NCBI GenBank assembly: GCA_041658245.1
Contig: JBBAAM010000003.1
Location: forward strand, 1 to 64,000
DNA: 64,000 nt
Direction: 5' to 3'
From: Fen-1258 sp041658245
Lineage (GTDB): Bacteria > Bacteroidota > Ignavibacteria > Ignavibacteriales > Melioribacteraceae
In this document: positions 44,685-53,172 of the stretch, piece by piece
Numbering within the stretch: the first letter of the stretch is position 1
Layout: every line of letters begins with the position of its first letter
Translations under genes and position numbers: made by a program
The notes under the pieces: model-generated
The model's database searches: none
What the model was told of the DNA's origin: nothing
What the model saw: the letters and a program-made list of their open reading frames with translations, nothing else

Positions 44685-47600
44685 ATGTCAGATTTTGTTC
44701 ACATACATAACCATTCTCATTACAGTCTGCAGGACGGTGCATGCACGGTTGAAGATCTAATTCTTGCAGCTAAAAAAAATAATATGCATGCAGTTGCTTT
44801 AACTGATCATGGAGTAATGTTTGGTTCGGCGGAGTTCTACAAGAAAGCAAAGAAGGAAGGGATCAAACCGCTTGTTGGAATGGAAGCTTACATTGTAATT
44901 GATGGAACACGTTTCGATAGAAAAGGAGATGATCCGGATAATCTGAAAAAAAAATCAAAACCTTATAATCATCTTCTCTTGCTGGCAAAGAATGAGATCG
45001 GTTATAAAAATCTGATGAAGCTTACAACAATAGGTTACATTGAAGGATTTTATTATCGGCCAAGAATTGATCTTGAAATACTCGCCAAATATAGTGAAGG
45101 ATTAATTTGTACATCAGCTTGTCCTGCCGGACCAATCTCAACACCGATCATTAATGATGATTATACTAAAGCCCGTTCAACTGCAATAAAATTGAAAGAA
45201 ATTTTTGGAGATGATTTTTATCTCGAGATTCAAGATCACGGAATGGATGTTGAAAAACCGATCCTCGACACTATGCCTAAACTCGCTGTAGATCTTGGAA
45301 TTAAATTAGTTGCAACAAATGATATCCATTATATCGAAAAAGATCATTCGATCGCACATAATATTTTAATTCAACTTGGCGATAAAACCGGAACAGTTGA
45401 TTATAAAGATTTGCGATACGGAACCGATCAGATCTATTTCAAATCCGCAGATGAAATGAAAAAGCTTTTCAAGAATTATAAAGGTGCAATTGAAAATACG
45501 ATAGAGATCGAAGAAAAAATAAATTTACAAATAGATTTTCACGGGCACCAATTTCCGCAATTTCCAATTCCGCAAAATTCCAAAGCAAAAAATTTAGAAG
45601 AATATCTTGAACAACTTGCTGAAGAAAAATTAGATAGTAAGTTTAAAAAAATAACTCCGGAGATCGAGGAACGCTTCAAATTTGAGATAGATGTTATTAA
45701 ACAAATGGGTTACGCCGGATATTTTTTAGTAGTACAGGATTTTATTAACGCAGCAAAACAAAGAGGAATTCCCGTTGGTCCCGGCAGAGGAAGTGCTGCC
45801 GGAAGTTTGGTTGCGTATGTATTAGGAATAACAAATGTAGATCCGTTGAAATACAATTTATTGTTCGAGCGGTTCTTAAATCCAGCACGTAAATCAATGC
45901 CTGATATAGATGTTGATTTCGCCGATGATAAGCGCGGTGAGGTTATTAATTATGTAAAAGAAAAATACGGCGAGAATTCAGTTGCACAAATTATAACTTT
46001 TAATAGATTATCATCACGTGCGGTATTAAAAGATGTAGCACGCGTACTTAAAATTCCAATTCCAACAGTAGAAAAAATTACAAAATGGATTCCATCAAAG
46101 TTTGGACGAGTTTACGATCTCGATCAAGCATTGAATGAAGTCCCGGAACTTGCGTGGGTTAATAAATCCGATGACCCGATAATTCAAGAACTTATTAAGT
46201 ATGCTAAAATTCTTGAAGGAATGAACCGCAATGCATCTAAACATGCTGCTGGTGTTGTCATCACTCCGGGTGAAGTAAGTGATTTCGTCCCTCTTGCAAT
46301 TTACGGTGATGATAATTCGATCGTTACACAATTTAATATGAAGGATCTTGAAGATGCCGGATTATTAAAAATGGATTTTCTTGGACTCAGAACTTTATCC
46401 ATCATTAGAGACACGATCGAGTTAGTAAAACAATCCCGCAAAATTGAAATTGACATTGATAATATTCCAACTGATGATGCTAAAACATATGAAGTATTCA
46501 GCAAGGGACAGACAACCGGAGTGTTCCAGTTTGAAAGTGCCCCGATGCGGGAGTATCTAAAAAAACTTAGACCAACCAGTATAAATGATCTTGCTGCAAT
46601 GAACGCACTTTATCGCCCCGGTCCTATGGAATTTATTGATGACTTTATTGCACGCAACAATGGAAAGAGACAAATAAAATATTTACATCAAGTTCTTGAG
46701 CCGATACTTAAAGAAACAAACGGAATTATTGTTTATCAGGAACAGGTAATACAGATCGCAAATAAAGTTGCAGGAATGAGTTTAGCAGAAGCCGATCTTC
46801 TTCGACGTGCTATGGGTAAAAAAGATTTGCAAGCTATGGCCGAACAGAAAGAAAAATTTACCGAGGGCGCCGTTAAAAATAATATCAGAAAAAAAATTGC
46901 CGAAGAGATTTTTGAAGCTATAGATAAATTTGCTAATTACGGATTTAACAAAAGCCACGCTGTTGCATATTCTATTGTTGCATATCAAACGGCATACTTA
47001 AAAGCTCATTACTTAGAAGAATTTCTTGCGGCTAACCTTTCCAATGAATATGGCAACACCGATAAAGTTACCAATCTACTTGAAGATTGCCGTAAACTTA
47101 ATGTTAAAGTTCTTCCGCCGGATATCAATAATCCATCTGTAAAATTCGGCGTTAAGAATAAGCAAATTATTTTTGGCATGAGTGCAATAAAAAATGTTGG
47201 AGTTAGTGCTGTAGAAATTATTGAATCATCGCATGAAAAACTTGGAAGAAATTTTAAGAACATTTATGATTTCTGTGCGAATGTTGATAATCGAGTTGTA
47301 AATAAACGCACATTGGAAGGATTAGTTCTTGCTGGTGCGTTCGATCTGTGCGGAGGTTCAAGAGCGCAGAACTTTTTAGCGGTTGAAGAATCTCTTACTT
47401 TCGGTAACAAAGTACAATCAGTAAAAGGTTCTCTATCAGATAGTTTATTTTCTAGTGATTCCGATGCAATGCACATTTACGAACCAAAACTACCCGATAT
47501 TCCTCCTTGGGAAACAAAAAATCGTTTGGCAAAAGAAAGAGAAGTGTTAGGATTTTATTTAACCGATCATCCGCTGAGAAAATACGAAATAGAATACAAC

Positions 47601-48143
47601 TCATTTGCAACAGTTCATCTTGGCGAGATGGAAACTTATAAGTTCAACGAATCAGTAAGAGCATGCGGAGTTGTAACGGAAGTAAGAACAAAGATAGACA
47701 AACGCGGAAATCAAATGGTGTTCTTTAAGTTAGATGATTTCAGCGGTTCATGTGAATGTTTGATGTTCTCAAAAGTTTTTGCAACATGTGAAAACCTAAT
47801 TGCACTTGAGTCAACTATTCTTGTAACGGGTAAATTAGAAAGCAGTGGAGATGCTGTTAAGCTGCATGTTGATGAAGCAATTTCACTCGACAATGCAAAA
47901 CAAAAACTAACTAAGAGAATCGGAATTATTATAGATAAGAATTCAAACCAATCAAACACAGTTTTGGAAATAAAAAAATTAATTGAAGAGAATGAAGGAA
48001 CATTGCCGGTTCTTATCTGCATAAAAGATAATGGTGTTATACGGGAATTTCATATCAATTATAAAATTTCATTCAACTCAGATTTCATTCCTAAAGTAAA
48101 AAAACTTCTTGGCGAAGAATCAATTGTTTATCTGGCTACTTAA
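44685..48143 (+). CDS. dnaE: DNA polymerase III subunit alpha (DnaE)
   Basis: This 1152-residue replicative polymerase is close to the usual length for DnaE1. The N-terminal PHP domain starts VHIHNHSHYSLQDGAC, followed by AVALTDHGVMFG near 37. The palm has GPGRGSAAGSLVAY near 367 and the catalytic aspartates in MPDIDVDFADDKRGEVI near 405. HAAGVVITPGE near 519, MDFLGLRTL near 560 and GVFQFESAPM near 609 are conserved. The C-terminal OB-fold (RACGVVTEVRTKIDKRGNQM) is near 993. No proofreading exonuclease is fused. No helicase or clamp genes are adjacent. Confidence 0.97.
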   Translation: MSDFVHIHNHSHYSLQDGACTVEDLILAAKKNNMHAVALTDHGVMFGSAEFYKKAKKEGIKPLVGMEAYIVIDGTRFDRKGDDPDNLKKKSKPYNHLLLLAKNEIGYKNLMKLTTIGYIEGFYYRPRIDLEILAKYSEGLICTSACPAGPISTPIINDDYTKARSTAIKLKEIFGDDFYLEIQDHGMDVEKPILDTMPKLAVDLGIKLVATNDIHYIEKDHSIAHNILIQLGDKTGTVDYKDLRYGTDQIYFKSADEMKKLFKNYKGAIENTIEIEEKINLQIDFHGHQFPQFPIPQNSKAKNLEEYLEQLAEEKLDSKFKKITPEIEERFKFEIDVIKQMGYAGYFLVVQDFINAAKQRGIPVGPGRGSAAGSLVAYVLGITNVDPLKYNLLFERFLNPARKSMPDIDVDFADDKRGEVINYVKEKYGENSVAQIITFNRLSSRAVLKDVARVLKIPIPTVEKITKWIPSKFGRVYDLDQALNEVPELAWVNKSDDPIIQELIKYAKILEGMNRNASKHAAGVVITPGEVSDFVPLAIYGDDNSIVTQFNMKDLEDAGLLKMDFLGLRTLSIIRDTIELVKQSRKIEIDIDNIPTDDAKTYEVFSKGQTTGVFQFESAPMREYLKKLRPTSINDLAAMNALYRPGPMEFIDDFIARNNGKRQIKYLHQVLEPILKETNGIIVYQEQVIQIANKVAGMSLAEADLLRRAMGKKDLQAMAEQKEKFTEGAVKNNIRKKIAEEIFEAIDKFANYGFNKSHAVAYSIVAYQTAYLKAHYLEEFLAANLSNEYGNTDKVTNLLEDCRKLNVKVLPPDINNPSVKFGVKNKQIIFGMSAIKNVGVSAVEIIESSHEKLGRNFKNIYDFCANVDNRVVNKRTLEGLVLAGAFDLCGGSRAQNFLAVEESLTFGNKVQSVKGSLSDSLFSSDSDAMHIYEPKLPDIPPWETKNRLAKEREVLGFYLTDHPLRKYEIEYNSFATVHLGEMETYKFNESVRACGVVTEVRTKIDKRGNQMVFFKLDDFSGSCECLMFSKVFATCENLIALESTILVTGKLESSGDAVKLHVDEAISLDNAKQKLTKRIGIIIDKNSNQSNTVLEIKKLIEENEGTLPVLICIKDNGVIREFHINYKISFNSDFIPKVKKLLGEESIVYLAT

Positions 48144-48187
48144 ATTTAAAAGTAATTTGTGTAAAGTTATCATTCAAAGTAGATTGA

Positions 48188-48218
48188 TTTGATTTCATTT
48201 TCGTATTTCTTAAGTTTG
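48188..48218 (+). promoter_or_regulatory. Bacteroidetes-type promoter before enoyl-ACP reductase
   Basis: TTTG at 48188-48191, a 19-base spacer, and TAAGTTTG at 48211-48218 match the Bacteroidetes primary sigma consensus TTTG-N19-TAnnTTTG. The start of the reductase gene is 29 bases downstream with a purine-rich AAAAAAGGAAAA before it. The match was judged by eye; experimental start mapping would confirm it. Confidence 0.6.
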
Positions 48219-48247
48219 TGCCGTTATAAATAAAAAAGGAAAAATAA

Positions 48248-49066
48248 ATGGAAAAAAAGTGGGCGCTAATACTAGGAGCTTCCAGTGGATTTGGAGGTGC
48301 GTCTGCAGTTGAACTTGCAAAGAATGGCTACAATATTTTTGGCGTTCATTTAGATCGTCAAGCAACAATGCCGTCAGTTCAACAAGTTATCAAAAAAATT
48401 GAAAAGACCGGACAGAAGGCGGTCTTCTTTAATATAAATGCTGCAGATCAAATTAAGATCAACGATACATTGGACGAGATCAAAGAAAGATTCGCAACCA
48501 AAGAACACCCTCATGTTCATGTTCTTATCCATTCTCTTGCTTTCGGAACTCTAAAACCATACATCACTAAAAATCCAAACGATAGTATTTCTCCGGCACA
48601 AATGAGTATGACTCTAGATGTTATGGCTCATTCGTTAGTTTATTGGACACAAGGTTTAGTCCAAAGAGATCTGTTTGCGAACAATGGTAGAATATTTGCT
48701 CTTACTAGTGCGGGTTCACATACAGTGATACCAAATTATGGAGCTGTATCTGCAGCTAAAGCCGCACTGGAATCGCACATCCGTCAACTTGCAGTAGAAC
48801 TTGGACCGATGAGTATTACATGTAACTCAATTATGGCAGGCGTTACTGATACACCCGCAGGAAGAAAAATTCCAATGTTTGATAAAATGCTTCATACGGC
48901 TAAATTGAAAAATCCGCGCGGCAGACTTACAACACCTGAAGAAGTAGCAAAAGCAATTATACTTTTATGTGATGAAAAAGCTGATTGGATTTCGGGAAAT
49001 GTAATTGGTGTGGATGGCGGAGAATACATTGTAAATTATATAGGTGAAAAAACATATAACAAATAA
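48248..49066 (+). CDS. SDR enoyl-[acyl-carrier-protein] reductase-like (FabL/FabI)
   Basis: This is a 272-residue NAD(P)H-dependent short-chain reductase, probably the last step of each fatty acid elongation cycle. The cofactor loop GASSGFGGAS lies at residues 10-19. The active site reads YGAVSAAK near 169-176, a Tyr-x6-Lys arrangement that marks enoyl-ACP reductases, unlike Tyr-x3-Lys in ordinary SDRs. HSLAFG near 97 is the FabI/FabL-typical substrate loop, and VIGVDGGEYI closes the fold. FabL is slightly favoured over FabI by GASSGFG. It stands 15 bases before an acyl-CoA dehydrogenase; other SDR functions remain possible. Confidence 0.8.
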   Translation: MEKKWALILGASSGFGGASAVELAKNGYNIFGVHLDRQATMPSVQQVIKKIEKTGQKAVFFNINAADQIKINDTLDEIKERFATKEHPHVHVLIHSLAFGTLKPYITKNPNDSISPAQMSMTLDVMAHSLVYWTQGLVQRDLFANNGRIFALTSAGSHTVIPNYGAVSAAKAALESHIRQLAVELGPMSITCNSIMAGVTDTPAGRKIPMFDKMLHTAKLKNPRGRLTTPEEVAKAIILLCDEKADWISGNVIGVDGGEYIVNYIGEKTYNK

Positions 49067-49081
49067 TTTCCGGAAGAATTG

Positions 49082-50224
49082 ATGAATGAATTTACTCTAA
49101 CTGAAGAACAGCAAATGCTGCGGGATATGACCCGCGATTTTGTTAACAAAGAGATAAAACCAATTGCAGCTAAGATAGATGCTGAAGAAAAAATTCCAAA
49201 AGAACTAATTCAAAAACTTGGTGAACTTGGATTTTTAGGAGTAGTATTTCCCGAAGAATATGGCGGCGGTGGATTTGGTGAAGTCGGTTATTGTTTGATG
49301 CAGGAAGAAATAGCTCGCGGATGTATGTCCACGGCAACTTTTATTGGTGCTCATCAATCAATCGGTTCTAATGTGATTTTTCTTGGGGGTAATGAAGAAC
49401 AAAAACAAAAATTTCTTGTTCCTCTTGCTAAGGGAGAAAAGATCGGCGCTTTTTGTTTAACAGAAGCGCAAGCAGGCTCGGATTCATTTAATGTAAAAAC
49501 GCGCGCAAATCTTGAAGGCAATGAGTGGGTTATCAATGGTGAAAAATTATGGATTACTAACGGAGGGATTGCAGATATTGTTTCTGTATTTGCAAGAACA
49601 GATAAAGGAATTAGTGCTTTTATTGTAGAGACTAAAACCCCCGGTTTCAGTGCAGGTCCGCCGGAAAAGAAAATGGGAATTAAAGGAAGTACAACAAATG
49701 CAATTACATTTGATAATGTTCGAATACCAAAAGAAAATTTAATCGGTACAGACGGCCGCGGATTTATTTTAGCTATGAAAACTTTAAATGCCGGCAGATT
49801 AGGATTAGGCGCTGCATGTTTAGGTGCTGCAAAAGAACTATTAGAAATGTCCACTGATTATGCAAAGCAGAGAAAACAATTTGATCAGTCCATATCGAAC
49901 TTCCAGGCAATCCAATTTATGCTTGCTGAAATGGCTACATTGTTGTATGCTATGGATTCAATGGTTTACCGTACTGCGGTAGATTATGATGCCAAAATAG
50001 ATGTTAATCGTCAATCTGCTATTGTAAAATTATTCTGTTCGGAATCCATAGATAAAATTGCTGATTATGCAGTTCAGATTCACGGAGGAATGGGATACTC
50101 ACGGGAACTTCCGATTGAAAGATTTTACAGGGATTCCCGTATCAACAGAATTTTTGAAGGGACAAGTGAAATTCAAAAAGGAATTATTGCAAGAGAAGTA
50201 TTAAAAAAGAACGGTGCAGTATAA
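49082..50224 (+). CDS. Acyl-CoA dehydrogenase
   Basis: This is a 380-residue FAD-dependent acyl-CoA dehydrogenase with short-chain/butyryl-type motifs: FTLTEEQQMLRDMTRDFVN at the N-terminus, FCLTEAQAGSDSFNVKTRA near 122, GEKLWITNGGIADIVSVFAR near 147, and QIHGGMGYSRELPIERFYRD near 336. The C-terminal RIFEGTSEIQKGIIAREV carries the catalytic Glu in the usual position. I use ATG 49082 rather than the TTG one codon upstream. It passes electrons to an electron-transfer flavoprotein, not in the window. It is co-oriented with the reductase and followed 7 bases later by a RAYT-type element. Confidence 0.94.
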   Translation: MNEFTLTEEQQMLRDMTRDFVNKEIKPIAAKIDAEEKIPKELIQKLGELGFLGVVFPEEYGGGGFGEVGYCLMQEEIARGCMSTATFIGAHQSIGSNVIFLGGNEEQKQKFLVPLAKGEKIGAFCLTEAQAGSDSFNVKTRANLEGNEWVINGEKLWITNGGIADIVSVFARTDKGISAFIVETKTPGFSAGPPEKKMGIKGSTTNAITFDNVRIPKENLIGTDGRGFILAMKTLNAGRLGLGAACLGAAKELLEMSTDYAKQRKQFDQSISNFQAIQFMLAEMATLLYAMDSMVYRTAVDYDAKIDVNRQSAIVKLFCSESIDKIADYAVQIHGGMGYSRELPIERFYRDSRINRIFEGTSEIQKGIIAREVLKKNGAV

Positions 50225-50231
50225 AAGTATT

Positions 50232-50763
50232 GGTTCTATCGCTAACTGTGTGAAAGTGGTGTAAATTTGTAAAGAATGTTAGTCCCGTAAGGGACTGAAT
50301 ATTGGTAGAAAATAAATCAAGCAACAGTAAATAGTCCGGCAGCTGCCGGACGAAATATTTTTAGCTCGGTTACAGACCTCATCAATCATTATCTGATTTG
50401 CTACAGGATATAAAAGGTAGTTCATCAAAATGGATTAATGAAAAGAAGTTTACTCGCTCAAAATTTGCTTGGCAGGAAGGATATGGAGCATTCTCATACA
50501 GTCATTCACATTTATCAAAAGTAATCAATTACATAAAGAAACAAGAACAGCACCATAAAAAGAAAACTTTTATGGAAGAGTATAAATCATTTCTTAAAGC
50601 TTATGAGGTTGAATTTGATGAGCGATACATTTTAAGAGAACAGGAATAATAATATTTCGTCCCTAACGGGACTTAACTGTTAATGTTTTGAAATATTTCT
50701 ACCAATATTGTATCCCTACGGGATTAGTGATTTCAAAATTTTCACACAATTAACGGTAGAACC
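50232..50763. mobile_element. REP/RAYT-type element, copy 1 (transposase 3' half kept)
   Basis: A 532-bp element is bounded by inverted ends: GGTTCTATCGCTAACTGTGT at 50232-50251 and ACACAATTAACGGTAGAACC at 50744-50763, which differ from perfect inverts at three positions. Each end carries two hairpins: AGTCCC-GTAA-GGGACT (50281-50296) and GTCCGGC-AGCT-GCCGGAC (50334-50351) at the left, GTCCC-TAAC-GGGAC (50659-50672) and ATCCC-TAC-GGGAT (50712-50724) at the right. Between them is a 5'-truncated transposase gene. It starts 7 bases after the acyl-CoA dehydrogenase stop. No exact target duplication is visible. Confidence 0.8.
50368..50649 (+). pseudogene. REP-associated tyrosine transposase (Y1/HUH), C-terminal half only
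   Basis: Translation from 50368 gives GYRPHQSLSDLLQDIKG, and further on WQEGYGAFSYSHSHLSKV and a HHKKKTFMEEYKSFLKAYE tail, the C-terminal half of an IS200-like/RAYT transposase. The catalytic-tyrosine helix region (GYGAFS) is intact, but the HUH metal-binding motif and everything N-terminal are missing. The open frame has a first ATG only at about 50449 (in-frame Met is late), so it is probably not translated. The missing part is exactly what copy 2 (52256-52483) keeps. Confidence 0.75.
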
Positions 50764-50792
50764 ATAATTAATTTATAGGAGATGTTAGTAAT

Positions 50793-51113
50793 ATGAAACC
50801 TTTTACTTTTACTGATGGAAACTTTGATGCGGAAGCATTAAAGTCTGAAGTTCCGGTAATTGTTGATTTCTGGGCGGCGTGGTGCGGACCATGCAGAATG
50901 ATTGCGCCAATTATCGAAGAATTAGCAGGTGAATATGAAGGAAAAGTCAAAGTTGGTAAACTTGATGTTGACGAAAACCAGCAAACAGCAATTAAATACG
51001 GTGTTAGAAGTATTCCAACAGTTTTATTTTTTAAAAACGGAAAAGTAGCTGAAACAATTATTGGTGCTGTTCCTAAATCTATGTTCGCTGAAAAAATTAC
51101 AAATTTGATTTAA
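50793..51113 (+). CDS. trxA: Thioredoxin
   Basis: This is a 106-residue cytoplasmic thiol-disulfide reductant with the active site WAAWCGPCRMI near residues 28-38 (CGPC), the conserved DVDENQQTA near 60, the cis-proline VRSIPTVLFF near 74, and GAVPKSMF near 91. This is the full normal length of TrxA, with no signal peptide. AGGAG lies about ten bases before the ATG. It sits between the RAYT copy and the propeller protein; its upstream promoter, if local, must lie in or next to the element, because only 29 bases separate them. Confidence 0.96.
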   Translation: MKPFTFTDGNFDAEALKSEVPVIVDFWAAWCGPCRMIAPIIEELAGEYEGKVKVGKLDVDENQQTAIKYGVRSIPTVLFFKNGKVAETIIGAVPKSMFAEKITNLI

Positions 51114-51125
51114 TGTTTATTGAGA

Positions 51126-52121
51126 ATGATATTAAAAAATCAATTAATCAAAATCCTTTTAACGCTATTCCTGTGGAATAGCGTTTCCTTTTTGCAGACC
51201 GATAATTGGAAACATTTCGATAAAGATAATAGCGGACTTCCAACCAATACGATACGTTGTGTAACACAAGATAAAAAAGGAATTTATTGGATAGGAACTT
51301 GGGATGCAGGCTTGGTAAAATTCGACGGCAAAAACTGGACTGTTTATAACACAAAGAATTCCGGATTACCAAATAATTGTGTCTATAGTATTACTTTTGA
51401 TAAAAAAGGAAAACTTTACATTGGTACAATGGGTGGAGGTCTGGCAATTTTCGACAGGAAAAAATCGTGGAAAATATTTAATGATAAAAATTCTCTGATA
51501 CCCGAGAACTGGATTTACTCTGTAGCGCTTGATAAAAAATCTAATATTTGGGTTGGTACATTTTCCGAAGGTTTGGGAATATTCGATTGGAAAAAATGGC
51601 AAGTATATAACAAGATAAATTCTATCTTACGTGATAATAAAGTTACTTATATAGATATAGATAAAAATGATAACAAATTACTTGGCACTCAATCAGAACT
51701 AGTTTTTATAATTGATGGTAAATGGAAAACCGAAGCAGATATGAGAATTGATTCATTAGAAGAGATTGCTTATTGGATCTCTGAAACAAGCAGCGGGAAG
51801 AAAATAATTAGTTATAAATACGGAGGGATTACAGTTTTTGATGGGGAACATTTCCAGATATTCAAAAAAAATAATTCCGCAATACCAATAGAGGGATTTT
51901 ATTCAGCAATAGAAGATCAACAAGGAATAATTTGGGCAGGCAGTTTTGGAGAAGGAGTTGTTTTTTTTAATGGTTCTATTTGGGAACATTGGAATAAAAA
52001 AAACTCGCCATTAAAAGATGATATTGTGTTTAACATATTCGCCGATTCAAAAAACAATAAATGGATCTCTACTTATTTTAATGGAATTTTTATTTATAAT
52101 GAAAAGGGAGTTAAATTTTAA
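51126..52121 (+). CDS. Secreted propeller-repeat protein (Reg_prop-like)
   Basis: This is a 331-residue protein that starts with a signal-like helix (MILKNQLIKILLTLFLWNSVSF). It consists of about six or seven repeats of roughly 40 residues with the pattern W..F...NS.LP.N.I..I..D..G..WIGT...GL..FDG (for example WIGTWDAGLVKFDGKNW, YIGTMGGGLAIFDRKKSW, WVGTFSEGLGIFDWKKW, WAGSFGEGVVFFNGSIW). This is the Reg_prop/two-component-regulator propeller seen in sensor kinases, but no kinase or anchor follows. It is probably periplasmic or surface located. I use ATG 51126; a TTG at 51120 is also in frame. Its TAA stop forms part of the 8-bp duplication at RAYT copy 2. Confidence 0.85.
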   Translation: MILKNQLIKILLTLFLWNSVSFLQTDNWKHFDKDNSGLPTNTIRCVTQDKKGIYWIGTWDAGLVKFDGKNWTVYNTKNSGLPNNCVYSITFDKKGKLYIGTMGGGLAIFDRKKSWKIFNDKNSLIPENWIYSVALDKKSNIWVGTFSEGLGIFDWKKWQVYNKINSILRDNKVTYIDIDKNDNKLLGTQSELVFIIDGKWKTEADMRIDSLEEIAYWISETSSGKKIISYKYGGITVFDGEHFQIFKKNNSAIPIEGFYSAIEDQQGIIWAGSFGEGVVFFNGSIWEHWNKKNSPLKDDIVFNIFADSKNNKWISTYFNGIFIYNEKGVKF

Positions 52122-52603
52122 GGTTCTACCGTTAATTGTGTAAAAGCCATATAAATTTGTAAAGAATGATAGTCCCGTTAGGGACTGAATATTGGTAGAG
52201 AAAATAAATCAAATAACAGCAAATAGTCCCATAGGGACGAAATATTTTTAACAACAATGAGTAACTATACACAAATTCATATACAGATTATTTTTGCCGT
52301 GAAATATCGATTGGCAATGATTGACAATATATGGAAGGATGAATTGTATAAATACATCACATGAATTATTCAAACACAAAAACACAAATTAGTTATAATT
52401 AATGGAGTCGCAGACCATGTTCATCTATAAACAACAAACTATCTAATCGTGGTGAACGATAGATTTTAAGAGAACCGGAATAATAATATTTCGTCCCTAA
52501 CGGGACTTAGCTATTGCTGTTTTGAAATTCTACCAATATTTAATCCCTCTGGGATTAGTAATTTCAAACTTTTTCACACAATTAACGGTAGAACCAATTT
52601 TAA
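52114..52603. mobile_element. REP/RAYT-type element, copy 2, with 8-bp direct repeats
   Basis: The element proper is 52122-52595 (474 bp), with perfect 20-bp inverted ends GGTTCTACCGTTAATTGTGT and its complement at 52576-52595. AATTTTAA is present on both sides (52114-52121 and 52596-52603), a likely target duplication that contains the stop of the upstream gene. Hairpins AGTCCC-GTTA-GGGACT at the left and GTCCC-TAAC-GGGAC at the right match those of copy 1. It contains the 5' half of a Y1 transposase gene, damaged by a stop codon and a frameshift. Confidence 0.8.
52256..52483 (+). pseudogene. REP-associated tyrosine transposase, N-terminal remnant
   Basis: From ATG 52256 the frame reads MSNYTQIHIQIIFAVKYR, a typical RAYT/IS200-like N-terminus, then stops at TGA (52361). 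The protein can be followed again after one added base in an A6 run: HKLVIINGVADHVHL, which includes the HUH metal motif (DHVH, about 52413-52424). After this, most of the gene is deleted and only the last 30 bases (near-identical to the end of copy 1) remain. Not functional. Confidence 0.78.
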
Positions 52604-52649
52604 TTATAACGAAGGTCGAAGATTAAATATACCGACCGGATTTAAAAAA

Positions 52650-52672
52650 AACCCTTCTATGTGGGAAGGGTT
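52650..52672 (-). terminator. Intrinsic terminator reading on the minus strand
   Basis: AACCCTTC and GAAGGGTT form an 8-bp perfect stem around TATGTGG. On the minus strand it is followed by eight T residues (the A-run at about 52643-52650 on the plus strand), the classic rho-independent form. On the plus strand the following bases are GGAATGGGCTTTT, much weaker. No minus-strand gene is annotated upstream (52673-53160), so it may end an antisense or small RNA. Confidence 0.5.
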
Positions 52673-52825
52673 GGAATGGGCTTTTATTTTCTTTAGTGAA
52701 AATTTATACAAAGAAAATTTTTTTTCAGTAATGGAAAGTATCTAAAATCAATTTAACAGTTTAATGATTTACTTTATAGTTAGATTAGAATTAATGTATA
52801 AAAATTGAGCTACCGAAATTAAACC

Positions 52826-52854
52826 TTGACAAATAAAACTGAGGGTGTTAAATT
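52826..52854 (+). promoter_or_regulatory. Possible sigma70-like promoter, long leader of receptor operon
   Basis: TTGACA at 52826-52831, 17 bases, then TAAATT at 52849-52854. It lies about 315 bases before the TonB-type receptor gene, so a transcript from here would have a long leader. Bacteroidota usually use other -10 elements, which lowers confidence. No riboswitch family is recognised in the leader. Confidence 0.3.
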
Positions 52855-52872
52855 CAATTAAAAATAAAGGGC

Positions 52873-53172
52873 TTCTAATAAAAACACAAAAAAACAATTT
52901 TGCTCTTGATTTAGAAATCACATTAGTTTATCTTGGATTCGCTTCAAACAAGAGAAAAACATTTTTTCGTGTCATAGCATAGGACTTTCAAAGGAAGCCA
53001 TTTGTTCCGTAAATATTAGGGCAAAATTACGGACTGTTATTATTAAATTTTCTGTTATATTAAAATTAATAATTCACTTCTAAAAAAAGGAGGTCATGGT
53101 TGATATTTTTTTTACAAGTTTTACCATTTCAAAAACCCTTTCTTAGTTATTCAACAAATAAGGAGTAAAAAC
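52873..53172 (+). other. Gene-free leader region upstream of TonB receptor
   Basis: About 300 bases without a plausible long frame. It contains the strong purine block AAAGGAGG (53086-53093) followed after two bases by an ATG opening a 16-codon frame (MVDIFFTSFTISKTLS, 53096-53146). The spacing is too short for a good ribosome site, so a leader peptide is only possible. The receptor's own site AAGGAG is at about 53160-53165. Confidence 0.4.

Noticed and set aside
49354..49854. 166-codon minus-strand frame inside the acyl-CoA dehydrogenase gene
   Set aside because: Antisense to a well-conserved gene and without any family signature.
50281..50724. Hairpin series with GTCCC/GGGAC as a CRISPR-like array
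   Set aside because: The hairpins sit at element ends in inverted symmetry around a transposase remnant; there are no regularly spaced direct repeats with unique spacers.
53096..53146. 16-codon leader peptide after AAAGGAGG upstream of the TonB receptor
   Set aside because: Only two bases separate the purine block and the ATG, too short for good initiation; no amino-acid bias that would suggest attenuation.
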